From Portulaca oleracea (lineage: Eukaryota; Streptophyta; Magnoliopsida; Caryophyllales; Portulacaceae), in contig CM055882.1 of assembly GCA_029582165.1 (NCBI GenBank), positions 11,612,001 through 11,676,000 of the forward strand: a DNA stretch of 64,000 bases. The letters are read 5' to 3'. Within the stretch, counting starts at the first letter, position 1; every line of letters starts with the position of its first letter. Under the pieces are notes generated by a model. It was not told the origin of the DNA. It saw nothing but the letters and a program-made list of their open reading frames with translations, and searched no databases. Positions 35,278-46,622 of the stretch are shown here, in pieces. A program made the position numbers and the translations under genes.

Positions 35278-35345
35278 AATAAATCCCTCATCAAATTATC
35301 CCACCCACTTTCACTTCTTTCATACGTCCACCTTACTCCCTCAAA

Positions 35346-36946
35346 ATGACTCAACTGGCGGAGAAACCAACCCAAGAAACCCACCTCGACGATGATCCAT
35401 ACCACATCTCATCCTTGCCGAACCACCCATACGGTTCATCAGACGAGCTCCTCTACCAATACCAAGGCTTCTGGTACTACAAATGGGAGCTCCAAGCCAT
35501 CATAACCCTACAACAAAAGCTCACCAATGTCGACCAACTTTGCGATGTTGTCCTAGCCACTCTCCCTAAATCAGGCACCACTTGGTTCAAAGCCTTGATT
35601 TTCACCATAATCAACCGCGCCAAGTTTAGTACCAACCCTAACCCACTCACATTCACCAGCCCACATCGTTGCGAGTCGGTTTGGTTAGAGAATTACACCC
35701 ATAACAACCCTACTAACCCCATTCCTAGTGATCGGGTCTCCATCTTGGCGACGCATATACCTTACCATTCGCTCCCGGAATCGATTGTCAAGGCATGTTC
35801 TCGCCCTGTAGTTTATGTTTGTCGTAACCCGAAGGATAATCTTGTGTCCTACTGGCATTACATCAACAAGGCCAGGAACAACAAGTCGGCTATGATAACC
35901 TTGGAAGACGCCTTCGAGATGTTCTGCAAAGGGATCTCCCCCTACGGCCCCTATTGGGACCACGTCCTCGGGTATGTACTGTACAATTGTTACTCTCTCT
36001 GTTCCATAATGGTTGTCCATTTAGCTAAAATTGAAAAAATAAAAAAAGAGGCAGTTACGTATTGTGTTATGTGAAAAATGTGAAACAATATAATGATACT
36101 ATTAAAGTATAATTTTCTCTGTCTTACTTTTTCCTATATTTGTGTTAAAAGAATAATATGAAAAGTACTTAGTTGAAAAAAGTTATATTGAAATTATAAA
36201 GTAACAAAAAAAATTAGTTAAGGTAACAATTATCATAAAAGAGGGTCCCATCGAAAAATTATAGGACGAGGGAGTATTCTTTGGAGTACATACTAATGTC
36301 CATCGACGAGCTACTCAAATTCTAAAAAGAACATCGTTAATATTTATCGTAAAATTTATCATAAATTTATAAATATTATTATTGCAGAGTTAACTCTAAA
36401 TTGCAAAGTTTAGGGCTTAGACTAATACATTTGACCATTCTTTTCCTTGCCCTTTTGTGGGATTATGGAGTATTGGATGTAGCGATAGATGTTATTGTAA
36501 TGAATTGACCTATTTAAATTAAACGTGAAGGACGTGGATAAGTTATCACGGTGTATGGTATAATTTGCAGGTACTGGAAAGCAAGCTTAGAACACCCGAA
36601 CAAGATTCTGTTCATGAACTACGAGGATATGAAGAGGGAGCCGGTTGTTTACGCTAAGAAGTTGGCGGAGTTCATAGGGCATCCATTTTCAGCCGAGGAA
36701 GAAGAGCAGGGTGTTGTGCAACAGGTTGTTGAGTTTTGTAGCTTTGAGAATTTGAGCGGGTTTGATGTTAATAAGAGGGATGTGGCCATACCATTGACTC
36801 CTACTATAACAGTTTGGAGCAACATATTTTTCAGGAACGGTGAAGTTGGAGATTACAAGAACTATCTTACTGAGGAGATGATTGCCCGTCTTGATCAAAT
36901 TACTGAAGACAAGTTTAAGGAGTTCGGGTTGCAACTACCAGCATGA
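35346..36946 (+). CDS. Cytosolic sulfotransferase (SOT), two exons
   Basis: Exon 1 35346-35971, intron 35972-36570 (gtatgt...gcag), exon 2 36571-36946; the join restores Gly-Tyr-Trp and gives 333 residues, the usual family length. It transfers sulfonate from PAPS to a small hydroxylated acceptor (flavonoid, brassinosteroid, glucosinolate precursor or similar; the acceptor cannot be read from the sequence). Visible motifs: PKSGTTW at 74-80 (5'-phosphosulfate loop), catalytic His 137 in ATHIPY, CRNPKD at 159-164 with Ser 168 (3'-phosphate binding), and FRNGEVGDYKNYLT at 296-309 (the RKGxxGDWKN motif with conservative changes). No signal peptide, so cytosolic. Many plant SOT genes lack introns; this one carries a Stowaway MITE in its intron. 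No clear TATA box was seen. Confidence 0.92.
35993..36274. mobile_element. Stowaway-like MITE in the sulfotransferase intron, TSD TA
   Basis: Left end CTCTCTCTGTTCCATAATGG and right end TTATAGGACGAGGGAG are inverted, with TA at 35991-35992 and 36275-36276. The element begins about 20 bp after the 5' splice site and makes up nearly half of the intron. Confidence 0.75.
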
Positions 36947-37193
36947 TTAATCACTAGCTTGTTAATTTGCGTCTTTTATCTTTGAAATTGTATGTGTGTC
37001 GTTGCAGCTTTTCTTATGCTAATGTATGTGTAGTTTGTTGCACTTCTTTCTCGTGAGGATGGTTAACTTTCTAGGAAATTAATCATGTTGTTGTCTTGTA
37101 TTGTACTACTTCCATCTCAAAATGTTTGTCGCCCTAACTAATTTTATTGTCCCAATTTATTTGTCACTTTTACAATTACAACAATTGTGATTC

Positions 37194-37504
37194 CACAACT
37201 AAAAATATGTGTATTACCAACCACTTTTTCCAACCAATTTAAAATGGTTGGAAAAATTTAACTATTTTAGCAAACATTTTATATTCCAACTATTTTTCGA
37301 AAATTGTAGTGAGAAAAAGGGTTGGAAATTCCAACCACTTTTGCTAAAATGGTTGACAAATTTTCCTACCATCATTTTTCTTACTATTTGAAAATGGTTG
37401 GAAAAATGGTTAGTAATTCAAATAGTAGGAATAAGGGTGGAAGGAAAATTTTCCAATCAATTCTAGCAAAATTGGTTTGAATTTTCCACCATTTTTCCCA
37501 CTAA
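37194..37504. mobile_element. Truncated CACTA element (GGTTGG family)
   Basis: Begins CACAACTAAAAATATGTGTA and continues with the GGTTGGAAAAA pattern of the 6424-6872 copy for about 310 bp, then stops at AAATTTTCTG where an LTR fragment begins. The right terminus is missing. A Stowaway-like end (TTCCATCTCAAAATG) lies just upstream near 37110. Confidence 0.7.
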
Positions 37505-38455
37505 ATTTTCTGCACAAATGCTCACTGGTAAAGGACGTTAGGACCTTAATCTTCTCAGATTAAGATTCAACTTTGAGATAAATCAAAGTAAACTTGAAAT
37601 AAAGGACAATAGAAAAGATAACTGAATAACCTCCTTTATTTCTTTGCAACAGAATGCAGACTGAATTGCCTAAGGTAAACGTCCTTAGGGTTACAGTCGA
37701 ACACAGAAACTTCGAACCAAATTTCTGGGTAAACACACACACCAAGCACAGATTTGGTGTAAGCTCTAATCGAACCTAAGTCCGTCTAGGATTCGATTAC
37801 AATCACTCAAATCAAAACCTAAGTCCGTTAAGGAATTGATTCACACAAACTCTCACAAAGAACACAACTTTCTACTCGAAGAAAGAACAAAAACAGAGCA
37901 CCCTCTGTTTTTCACACACACTCGATTTCTTCCGTGGAATCGTTGATTATCTTCAACCTCTAGGTCTTCTATTTATAGGTGTGTTTATAACAACAAGATA
38001 AAGACGTTGGGGGCTGATTCTTCACGATTCTTTCCATCTTCATGTTTTGCCTTGCCTTCCATTTTGCGCAGATCTTCTTTCCTTCTTATGAGATTTCCGG
38101 AAATTCACAATATTGTGTTCCTTCCAATTTCTTGATTGATTGTTTCCTACAAATCAATTACGTGCAATCTATTAGTCTGGTTAGAAAAAGATAGAGAAAA
38201 CATATATTAATCTTTCTAGAAAACTTCCCCGTTTTGACTCGCATCGAAACTTCTCGCCTAGGGTGAACGTCCTTATGATGCCATGGGTGAACGTCCTTAT
38301 GAAGCCTTGGGTGAAGGTCCTTATGCCTTCTTGAGATTTCTTTCCTTGCGCTTTATATCTTTTCTAGATATTCGAATTTTGACTTTCATTCAAAACTGAT
38401 CAAATGCTAAGGTCCTTGAGCCTGAGTCTATCAACGTTCTTGAGGGGTTCTAACA
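37505..38455 (-). mobile_element. Truncated solo LTR, relative of the 47377 element
   Basis: Runs from TTCTGCACAAATGCTC to GAGGGGTTCTAACA and matches the LTRs at 47377-48365 and 50665-51658 over most of its length, with many substitutions. About 40 bp of the plus-left end (TGAAAGAACCCTAGAGG...) are missing. It has no internal region and no target duplication. Confidence 0.7.
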
Positions 38456-39429
38456 TTACCCTTAATTAATACACTGTTTATCACTTTTTACAATTCCAAC
38501 AACTATTATTCTCAATTAATAAAAGGGTAATTTGGGAAAATTACAAATTTTCCATCCTAATTCTAATGTGTCTTGGTTTTCTCAAGTTAAGTAAATTGAC
38601 AAAGATAATGATACCGATATAGTATTTTCCTGTACTCAAATGCAATGAGAAGAGGGAGATATAGAAAGTTTGACATATGCTACTTTCTTCAGCATTTCAC
38701 TTGACACAAGTTAACTGTTTCTTTCCTGTAATATCTATTATTGTCATCATTTTAATAATATATTAGTTATTAATTTATTAAATTTATTTTTATGAATTAA
38801 ATTCTTTTCCCCTTACATTCATCTTTTTGTTCATCATTTTTATATTTTTAAGGAAGCAGAATCAATATAAAAAATTATACTAATTATGTATTGCAACTAA
38901 AAATGACATTGGATTTAATTCATTGGCTTTTCACCTTATGCATGGATGGATTCGAATAATCCAAGGAGTAAAGGTAGATTGGATGGGACAGGTAAAAATA
39001 GGTGAAGATTTGATTAAGACACATTTGCATTTTCTTTTTGTTGAACACAGGTAAAAAAATGATACTCGATCCCTTCGATCAAATGAATTGTCCATAATTG
39101 ATTTTTAAGGTCAAAAATTTTAACTTTTGATCTAATTTATTAAATTTTATGTTGAATTATTATATAAGACTAGCACTATTAGATTTGTGATAAAAAAATA
39201 TTTTTATTTGAATATAATATTACTAGTCTTGTTTAGATAAAACGTGAAAAATTATTTTTACATGAAAAATTAACAATTAAAGTGTTATATCGAAGGCCGA
39301 AAAAAAATAAGGTGGACAAATTTTTTTTTTCCAACGGCGACCATAACAACAAAATAAACCAAGAAACTAATAAAATAAAGACAACTAACAGAAAACCCAT
39401 TGTCCACCCTGCTACTTTACTTGTTTCGC
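38456..39429. other. Intergenic AT-rich, no gene seen
   Basis: No coding signal. The bases right after the LTR (TTTTTACAATTCCAACAAC) resemble those just before the CACTA fragment (TTTTACAATTACAACAATT), which may mark an older duplicated or MITE sequence now split by the insertions. Confidence 0.4.
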
Positions 39430-40560
39430 TAAGCTACGAGCAAGTTGAACTAAATGGCGGTGCACCTTCGGAATCATGCCCCTCTCGAATCTAGCGCATA
39501 TCATCGCGCAACAGCTCGCCAAACCCCAGCAGCTCACCGGTGTCAATATATTCAAGCTTCCTGACGAACTTCACCACCCTAACCGAGTCCGTCCAAATAT
39601 CCACCGTCTGAAGATTCCTTCTCTGCGCTTCCAAAAGAGTCAAGTAAATTGCTTAAAGCTCTGCCTGCTCCGGAGCCTGCACCCAACCCCCTTCTGCCCC
39701 TTCCGCACAATACACCCTCCCACTTGGAGAACCCCAAGCCCCAGCTGACCTCTCCTCTATCTTATCCATCGCTCCATCCATCATCTTCCCCTCCCCAATC
39801 GAACGTACACCATATCCCCATTCGACTCCCTACTCTGCCCAACCCCCCTCCCGGTCCCTTTGCCCTTTATGCAAAGCATTTCTTCCTGGCGGACTTCCCG
39901 TAGCTAGCAAATACTCCAGCAGCACACCGTCGGCCTGAGCTCCCTCCATACACACCATTCCTAGCTTTCCAAATAGCCAACAAAGTACCAACAAACTTTC
40001 TCACTGTCTTCACTCCATCATCCTTCTTTCCAGCCAACACCCTCAGTCATCCCTTCAGCCATTCAAACCAAGTCACATTATGGTTGACAATGGAATTATA
40101 TTAATTTCCAATTCCAACTCCCTCCACATTCTATCCGCTATCGTACAGAAACGAAACCTATGATACATTGATTCAACATCCCTCCCACATAAGCACAATT
40201 CAGAATCTATGAACTGAATCCCCTTTTGCATTTGTTCTCTCCCGTAGGTAGCGCATCCACCACACACCTCCAACCAAACATCTTCCATTTGGGTGGCATA
40301 TCTGAATGCAATTGACATTTCCAAAATTTTGAGTCTGACTTTGAAGGGATATCATCCCCTGAGTCCTGAAGTAGAAAGAAAAAGTAGTCACCTTTACCAT
40401 GAATTCAGAATGATTCTTCCCAGGCCAAACTAACCTATCAACCTCGCCCGACTGTGGCGGAAAGACCTGTAGAACTGAACTAACTGTGGCCGGACAAATT
40501 AATTGGGACGTATGAGGTATATAATAACTTAGGATGAGATTTGTCAATGAAGTCTAAGTT
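39430..40560 (-). pseudogene. LINE C-terminal relic: zinc-binding and RNase H domains
   Basis: On the minus strand, 40324-40073 contains the RT zinc-binding motif CLCGRDVESMYHRFRFC. Downstream, around 39785-39430, is an RNase H domain in one frame: AGAWGSPSGRVYCAEGAEGG, then PEQAEL(stop)AIYLTLLEAQRR, then VDIWTDSVRVVKFV with the TDS catalytic motif, then LLGFGELLRDDMR. Three in-frame stops and upstream frameshifts show it is dead. This zinc finger plus RNase H order is typical of plant L1-type ORF2 ends. Confidence 0.7.
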
Positions 40561-41158
40561 TAAAATTGAGGCTTTTTTTTTTAGAAGTAAAAATTGAGGC
40601 ATTTTATATATGAAGTTTGTCAATGCCCCCCTCCCAATTGCTTATTATCAAAAATTTAAAATAAAATAAAATATCATGAAAGGCTCTTCTCTCAAAATAT
40701 CTTTCTATGTTATTACCATACAAATTAAAGGAAATTTTGTTGTTGGACTATAATTTCATTTTCATATACAACAAAATTGTCACTAATATTTATCATTTTA
40801 GAATCTAAATAATATATTCTTGTTTCTAGTTTATTTTATTTATCGATTTAAATTTATCTTTTCCTTCTCATTATTACATTTCTATGTTCTCTCTAACACC
40901 TCAAAAAATCTCAACTAACTATGTTTTATAGGTTTTTGAACTTCTTTTGGTTGTTTAACTAAGTCGAAGCACCTAAACTGATGCCTAGTAAACAATCTGT
41001 TCAAATGGTTGTCTAGATCTAAACAATCAAATTTCTGATAGGATGAAAAGAGCAATTGATTGGAAATAGTCTATTCTAAAAATGACTATTTTACCAACTT
41101 TATGTCAAATGCCATTAATAATTATTTATATAAATTATGTTGATTGGTAACAAATGGT

Positions 41159-41364
41159 CACAACTAAAAATATGTTTAATACCAACCATTTTTTCCAACC
41201 AATTTAAAATAGTTGGAAAAACTAACCATTTTAGCAACAATTTTATATTCCAACCATTTTTCACAAATTTTATGTGGGAAAAAAGGGTTGGAAATTTCAA
41301 CCAATTTTGCTAAAATGGTTTGAAAATTTTCCTACTATTTAAAAATGGTTGTAAAAATGATTAG
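41159..41364. mobile_element. CACTA element half (GGTTGG family), cut at a solo LTR
   Basis: Starts CACAACTAAAAATATG and follows the family consensus through AATGGTTGTAAAAATGATTAG. Immediately afterwards is the solo LTR. The expected right half is not found after the LTR. Confidence 0.65.
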
Positions 41365-42293
41365 TGAAATATTAATTAGGCTAGTTAAATAAAATGCGGA
41401 AAATAAATAGCGGAAATAAAAGATAGACAAAACACGGTAATTGTTTACGATGTTCCTCCGAACTCAATTTTGGAGTACGTCACCGCCTAGAGTTCTCCAA
41501 CTCTAGGATTTAACCTCGAATTATTATTAGGATGGATTTCTACAACCGATCTTAGAGCCTTCTCTACTCTCAAGATCTCACCACTTGATATCGCCTCTCA
41601 ATCAAGTGTGGGGAGTTCACCTCTCAACTCTTGAATCCTCTCCCTAACAATAATTATCTCAATCACTCAACTCAATACAATTTTCTTTGATTTCACAATT
41701 GACAATAGTAAAAGAGAATAACGCTCAAGTGAGATGTTCGCTTGTGTTTTCTTCTTGTCTCTTCTCTTGTTCTCTCTTCTTGAATGATCAAATCACCACA
41801 TATTTTATATCAAGAGTTTATGGTGATATGATGCTCTTGATTGCCGCAACTCTAGATTGTATAATATGATGATATGATGCTCTATGATATTATTGTCATA
41901 CGTACATTGATCCTCCATATCTTGTCACTGCTTCAATTCTTGCCCCTTTCCCTCTACACTTTCCTTGGAAATAAGAATGATACTTAAGGGAAATAAAGAT
42001 ATATGTTATAAGGAGGGTAAGTCACCATATTATATAAACCTTGTGATTGACATAAAAGAGGGTCTATCAATAAGTATCTTTTTGATATTATGATATATTA
42101 TCAAAGAGCAAGGACATTAATTTACATAAAAGGAGGCAATCATAATCGATAACTTAGATCAAATTAATTATCATAATATCAAATTATCCCAATATTAATC
42201 AATAACATAGATGAAATTAATTAATCATAATTAATTCATTCTTTTTGTCTTATATCAAAATAATATCAATTATATGCTAGATATAACTCAACA
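41365..42293 (-). mobile_element. Solo LTR, TSD ATTAG
   Basis: Plus-strand ends are TGAAATATTAATTAGGC and ATATAACTCAACA; on the minus strand it starts TGTTGAGTTATAT, the usual Copia form. ATTAG is duplicated at 41360-41364 and 42294-42298. 929 bp without internal region. Strand is inferred from the TGTTG start. Confidence 0.85.
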
Positions 42294-42435
42294 ATTAGTA
42301 TGCTCTGTTTCGGTGTCTGTTGAAGTTTTGGAAAGTCAACGGCTTACCCAGTATACAATTGGGAAGATTAACATCGAATGACGGCATGGTTTTACTTTGT
42401 TAAGCTTCCCAATTGTAGATTTGTATATCTGTTAA

Positions 42436-42832
42436 CGAAAATGATAAACATCTTGACACAAGATGACTCTTAACCATCTTGCATTTCTTCTAAATTACTA
42501 ATAGAGTGAAATGTAAGTATATTTAAATCATTTTAAAGGTATGTTTCATTATTTTTAGGGTTACTACAACTTATAAACTATTTTAAAAAAATTATTTATT
42601 TATATTTATTTCATAAATATAAAACTATGTATAAAATGTGGATTTTCCAACTATGATTGATACAATTAGGCTATTATAATATTTTTTCACCTACCTAATA
42701 AGTATTATATTATTATAATTGATAAATATGCATAATTATTAAAAAAATATTAATAACAGTTTAAAAAATATAAAATATGAATAATTCAAGATGGTTAAGA
42801 ACCATCTTGAGTCAAGATAGTTATCATGGTCC
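42436..42832. mobile_element. Mutator-like MITE, second family, TSD ATCTGTTAA
   Basis: 397 bp; ends CGAAAATGATAAACATC and AGTTATCATGGTCC with AAGATGGTTAAGAACCATCT inside the right end. ATCTGTTAA is duplicated at 42427-42435 and 42833-42841. Sister of 33315-33721. Confidence 0.8.
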
Positions 42833-42841
42833 ATCTGTTAA

Positions 42842-43385
42842 TTGTATGACTTGTGATTTGTTAATTGTCTTGGTTGAGAAATAAATGGTACATTCGACTT
42901 GATTACCTTTTATTTATTTATTTTTATTGTACCGATGGTGCCACTAATCATACGTTAATTATGAAAACAATTTCGCCCTAGTTATTCATCTGGACTATCT
43001 TTCTCATAATTTGAGCAGTAGCATCTGCAGAAAGTAATTAATCCAAATTTCAATAAGATCTTGAATCATGGTATTGGTGGTAAACACAAACTAGAACGTA
43101 TTAAAAGTTAAGACAAGCATTTATATTTATATTTCACACTTGAAGATGTTCATGATCAGAAACATGAACTAAAACAACAAATTAGCAAGGTAGCATGTCG
43201 CCCTTAGCAACTACATAACTTTCAGCAAAATTCAGGAAACGTAGATGACGAAAATGAACTATTTCAACCTTGATTCTCTCCATTTTTTACTCCTCAATCA
43301 CTTGCACATTATTCCAATCAACGTAACATAATAACCTAAGAATTCTATCTAGGAAGTTAAGAACCATGCAAGTACGAAGACCTAA
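42842..43385. other. 3' flank of the hybrid proline-rich protein gene
   Basis: AT-rich, no separate gene seen. Includes the probable 3' untranslated region of the minus-strand gene at 43386-44540. Confidence 0.5.
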
Positions 43386-44540
43386 TTAGGAAATAGGAGG
43401 ACAAGTGAATCCTGGAGGAGGTGTCATTCCGCAAGTAGCAAGCACTGAGAGAGCCAGTGGTATGTATATGGGCAAGTTTAGAAGCTTAAGCCTTATCGCC
43501 GTGCATAGACATAGAGCTGCCTCCAGCTCAAGCAAACCTTGCAACACCGGGCAACATACATTCTTAACAGGGTCTCCTAACCCAATGTGCACCAATCCTC
43601 CTAGCACATCCAAACATAACCCTAGTTTTAGGGCATCTATTGGGCATGTTGCTGGTGGACTAGGGGTAATCCCTGGCCCACCACCACCTCCTCCTCCAGG
43701 AGGAGGTCTGTAACCACCCCCTCCACCACCTCCACCTCTTCCTGGTGGCGTATAACCACCTCCTGGAGGAGGTGTGTAACCACCCCCTCCGCCACCTCCA
43801 CCTCTTCCTGGTGGTGTATAACCACCTCCTCCACCACCTCTGCCTGGTGGAGCACCACCACCGCCTCCACCTCCTCTACTTGGGGGACCACCACCTCCTC
43901 CACCTCCTCTTCCAGGTGGTGTATAGCCGCCGCCACCACCTCCTCTTCCTGGTGGTGTATAGCCACCGCCGCTGCCACCTTTTCTAGGAGGGCCACCACC
44001 TTTGCCTCCTTTTCCTGGAGGAGCCCCACCACCTCCTCCAGGAGCCCCAGGAGTGCCAGGAGCACCTGGCGTCCCTGGAGCACCAGGTGCACCAGGAGCA
44101 CCAGGGGTCCCTGGAGTCCCCGGAGCACCAGGTGTACCTGGCGTGCCAGGAGATCCAGGAGCTCCAGGAGGACAAGGAGCGCTAGGAGGAGGTTTGATTA
44201 TTACCGGAGGAGGTGTTATCACCGGAGGAGCAGGGACTACAATTGGTGGCATAATAACGGGAGGAGGAACCACAATTGGCGGCAACACTTTAGGACCGCC
44301 GCCATGGTGTGGTGGTGGATGCTTGCCTCCACCACCACCCCCGCCATGACGTGGTGGCTTGCCTCCATGATGTGGAGGGCGAGGACGAGGAGTAGAGGGC
44401 CTAGAAGGGGGGCCATAACCATAAGGTGGCGGATTAGGCTTGCCACAATTATACCCACAAGCATAAATGGGTGGCAAGAAGATCACCATGCAAATCATAT
44501 ATATGAAGAACATCGCAGTAAATTTCGGGGAACTCCCCAT
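43386..44540 (-). CDS. Hybrid proline/glycine-rich protein with eight-cysteine domain (HyPRP)
   Basis: A 384-residue single-exon secreted protein. Residues 1-27 are a signal peptide. Residues 28-122 are Pro/His/Gly-rich with PPVIMPPIVVPAPPV. Residues 126-167 are 14 consecutive Gly-X-Pro triplets (GAPGSPGTPGTPGAPGTP...), collagen-like. Residues about 170-295 are Gly-rich with YTPPGRGG repeats. The C-terminal 86 residues form the eight-cysteine motif: Cys 299, 309, 329, 330, 344, 346, 370 and 380 (C-X9-C-X19-CC-X13-CXC-X23-C-X9-C), the pattern of HyPRPs in the lipid-transfer/hydrophobic-seed-protein fold. HyPRPs sit in the cell wall and are linked to growth and defence. The overlapping frames on both strands are shadows of the repeats. 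Confidence 0.9.
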   Translation of the reverse strand: MGSSPKFTAMFFIYMICMVIFLPPIYACGYNCGKPNPPPYGYGPPSRPSTPRPRPPHHGGKPPRHGGGGGGGKHPPPHHGGGPKVLPPIVVPPPVIMPPIVVPAPPVITPPPVIIKPPPSAPCPPGAPGSPGTPGTPGAPGTPGTPGAPGAPGAPGTPGAPGTPGAPGGGGGAPPGKGGKGGGPPRKGGSGGGYTPPGRGGGGGGYTPPGRGGGGGGGPPSRGGGGGGGAPPGRGGGGGGYTPPGRGGGGGGGGYTPPPGGGYTPPGRGGGGGGGGYRPPPGGGGGGGPGITPSPPATCPIDALKLGLCLDVLGGLVHIGLGDPVKNVCCPVLQGLLELEAALCLCTAIRLKLLNLPIYIPLALSVLATCGMTPPPGFTCPPIS

Positions 44541-44630
44541 GATGAACCAACTAGGGTTCTTTTATATCCCCTCTATATTATCTGTGGATCTATCTTAGTT
44601 ACTTGCTATACAGATTTTGCAACTTTAGGG

Positions 44631-44642
44631 TTTTATATATAG
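44631..44642 (-). promoter_or_regulatory. TATA box of the HyPRP gene
   Basis: CTATATATAAAA on the minus strand about 90 bp upstream of the start codon. A weaker ATATAAAAG at about 44560 is too close to the ATG. Confidence 0.55.
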
Positions 44643-45450
44643 GTGAATTCTGGTGTGCAACCCGTGACTAAGATCTGCATGTAATTGCATGTAAATGGAA
44701 ACGTTGTTTTTGCTAGTTGAGCAACACGTATACACAATATGGTAGAAGAGATTTGCATGAAAGTGTTATGTGGAGGACAACCTAGTAAAAGGACGAAAGA
44801 AGTAGAATAGTTAAAACATCGAACCACAGATCTTGCTTCACAAACTACAAAGCTGAAATTTGTTCCCTTTTGTTTTTTCAAAACCCGTGACTTTGGATAT
44901 ACATAAATACAGCGACAATATTGACAGTGAAGCATATATTGGATTTCTTAGCCAGTTCATATACATCTTATTGTATCACAATTCACATCTAAAAATTATA
45001 GTTAGTATACAAAAGCAGCCAACAATAAAAGGAAAAAGAACTTTAAGAAGAAGCCAAAAAGAGGGTCACAAAAAAGATACAGTACCCGATTGGTTGAATA
45101 TTACTGGAAGTCCTTTCATGAATTGCTTGAGTTATTTTCCATAAATATTAAGTTATTCGACCAATTTGATATAGTTAATAATGTATTTTTCATATCATCA
45201 TGAGATCTCTATTCAGATTAAGAGTCTTTGTAAGATTTTTTTTTCCCAAAAATGTATGATATAAGTCTTGGGATAGGACATATTTTAAGTGCCTATACTT
45301 AATATAAAAATTATATTATTATATAAAGCAAAAAAAAACAATTAATATGATTGAATAAAGTTGAAATTTAAAAAAATTATAATATATATAACATATCAAT
45401 TGAAAAATTTTTTATATCTTGTCCAATATTTTTAAAAAAATTACAAAAAA

Positions 45451-45453
<3 letters not shown>

Positions 45454-45499
<46 letters not shown>
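45454..45499. repeat. (TA)n microsatellite
   Basis: About 23 TA units, directly abutting the inverted-repeat element on its right. Confidence 0.95.
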
Positions 45500-45502
<3 letters not shown>

Positions 45503-45985
45503 TTCTAATAATCCCTACTTTTACGAATTGTACAGCAATAATCCCTACTTTCATTTTGTATTCTGGTGGTCCAAAAAAAATTAAAATTGTATTCTGGTGG
45601 GACGCCGCGGAGTCAAATGATAGTAACTCGGTGGTACTTTGCTAACGTGTACCAGCGAGAGTGTGTTTGACCAAGAATTCGGACCACCATAATATAATCA
45701 ACAATGAAATATGACCACCAAAATACAATAAATATGTCAATGAGACTACTAGAATACAATAACAATTTAAATGGGACCACTAGATTACAAATAAAATAAT
45801 AATTTCTTAGTTAAAGACGCTCTCGCCGATACACGTCAGCAAACCATCGAGTCAACACCACTTGACTCGGCGGCGTCCCACCAGAATATAATTTTAATTT
45901 TTTTGGACCACTAGAATACAAAATGAAAGTAGAGATTATTGCTATACAATTCGTAAAACTAGGGATTATTAGAATCCAATTACCC
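45500..45985. mobile_element. Inverted-repeat element, relative of 32041-32559
   Basis: Left GAATTCTAATAATCCCTACT and right AGGGATTATTAGAATCC are inverted, with inner arms sharing ATTCTGGTGG and GACGCCGC. The left terminus merges with the TA repeat, so the target duplication cannot be read. Confidence 0.6.
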
Positions 45986-45987
45986 TA

Positions 45988-46622
45988 TATCCTCAATTTG
46001 TTGAATGGATTATGAGCTGCATCTCCACCACTTCATACACAATTCAGATCAATGGTGGAACGTATGGATTCTTCAAAGGGACCAAAGGACTACGGCAAGG
46101 AGATCCGATATCTCCACTCCTGTTTGTCCTCACCATGGAGTATCTCTCAAGGAGTCTTTCTACAACTGCTCAGGAGGCCAATTTCAAATTCTTCCCACGT
46201 TGTAAGAGATTTAACTCAACTCACCTAATTTTTGCTGATGATTTGATGATTTTCTCAGCTGCAGATCCCTACAGTGTTCAGAAGATCATAGATACGCTGG
46301 TTCATTTCAATCTTGTATTGGGTCTAAGCTCCAATGCTCAAAAATCTAAGGTCATCATCAGTGGAGCTGAGAATTCCATTAAAAGCTAGATTCTTCAAAT
46401 TACAGGCTTTGAAGAGGGTGATTTTCCTTTCTACTACCTGGGTATTTCGATTACTGATGGTCGGTTAAGCAAGATGGATTGTCAAAAATTGGTTGACAAA
46501 ATTACTGCAAGAATCAAGTCATGGAGAACAGCTAATATTTCCTATGCAGGTAGGGTGACTCTCATCAATTCAGTCATAATGGGTGCTTACTCATACTGGG
46601 CCTCAATCCTGATAATTCCCCA
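45988..46622 (+). pseudogene. LINE reverse-transcriptase fragment
   Basis: The frame reads FVEWIMSCISTTSYTIQING, GLRQGDPISPLLFVLTMEYL (RT motif 4) and LIFADDLMIFSA with the catalytic FADD. An in-frame TAG at 46387-46389 interrupts it, after which the same frame continues with FYYLGISITDG and SWRTANISYAGRVTLINSV. Upstream it abuts the inverted-repeat element; downstream it breaks off into low-complexity DNA. It is an internal piece of an L1-type ORF2, truncated at both ends. Confidence 0.85.

Noticed and set aside
43637..44349. Several long frames on both strands over the HyPRP gene, including another collagen-like one
   Set aside because: They are shadows of the GC-rich repeat; only the minus-strand 384-residue frame has a signal peptide and the eight-cysteine domain.
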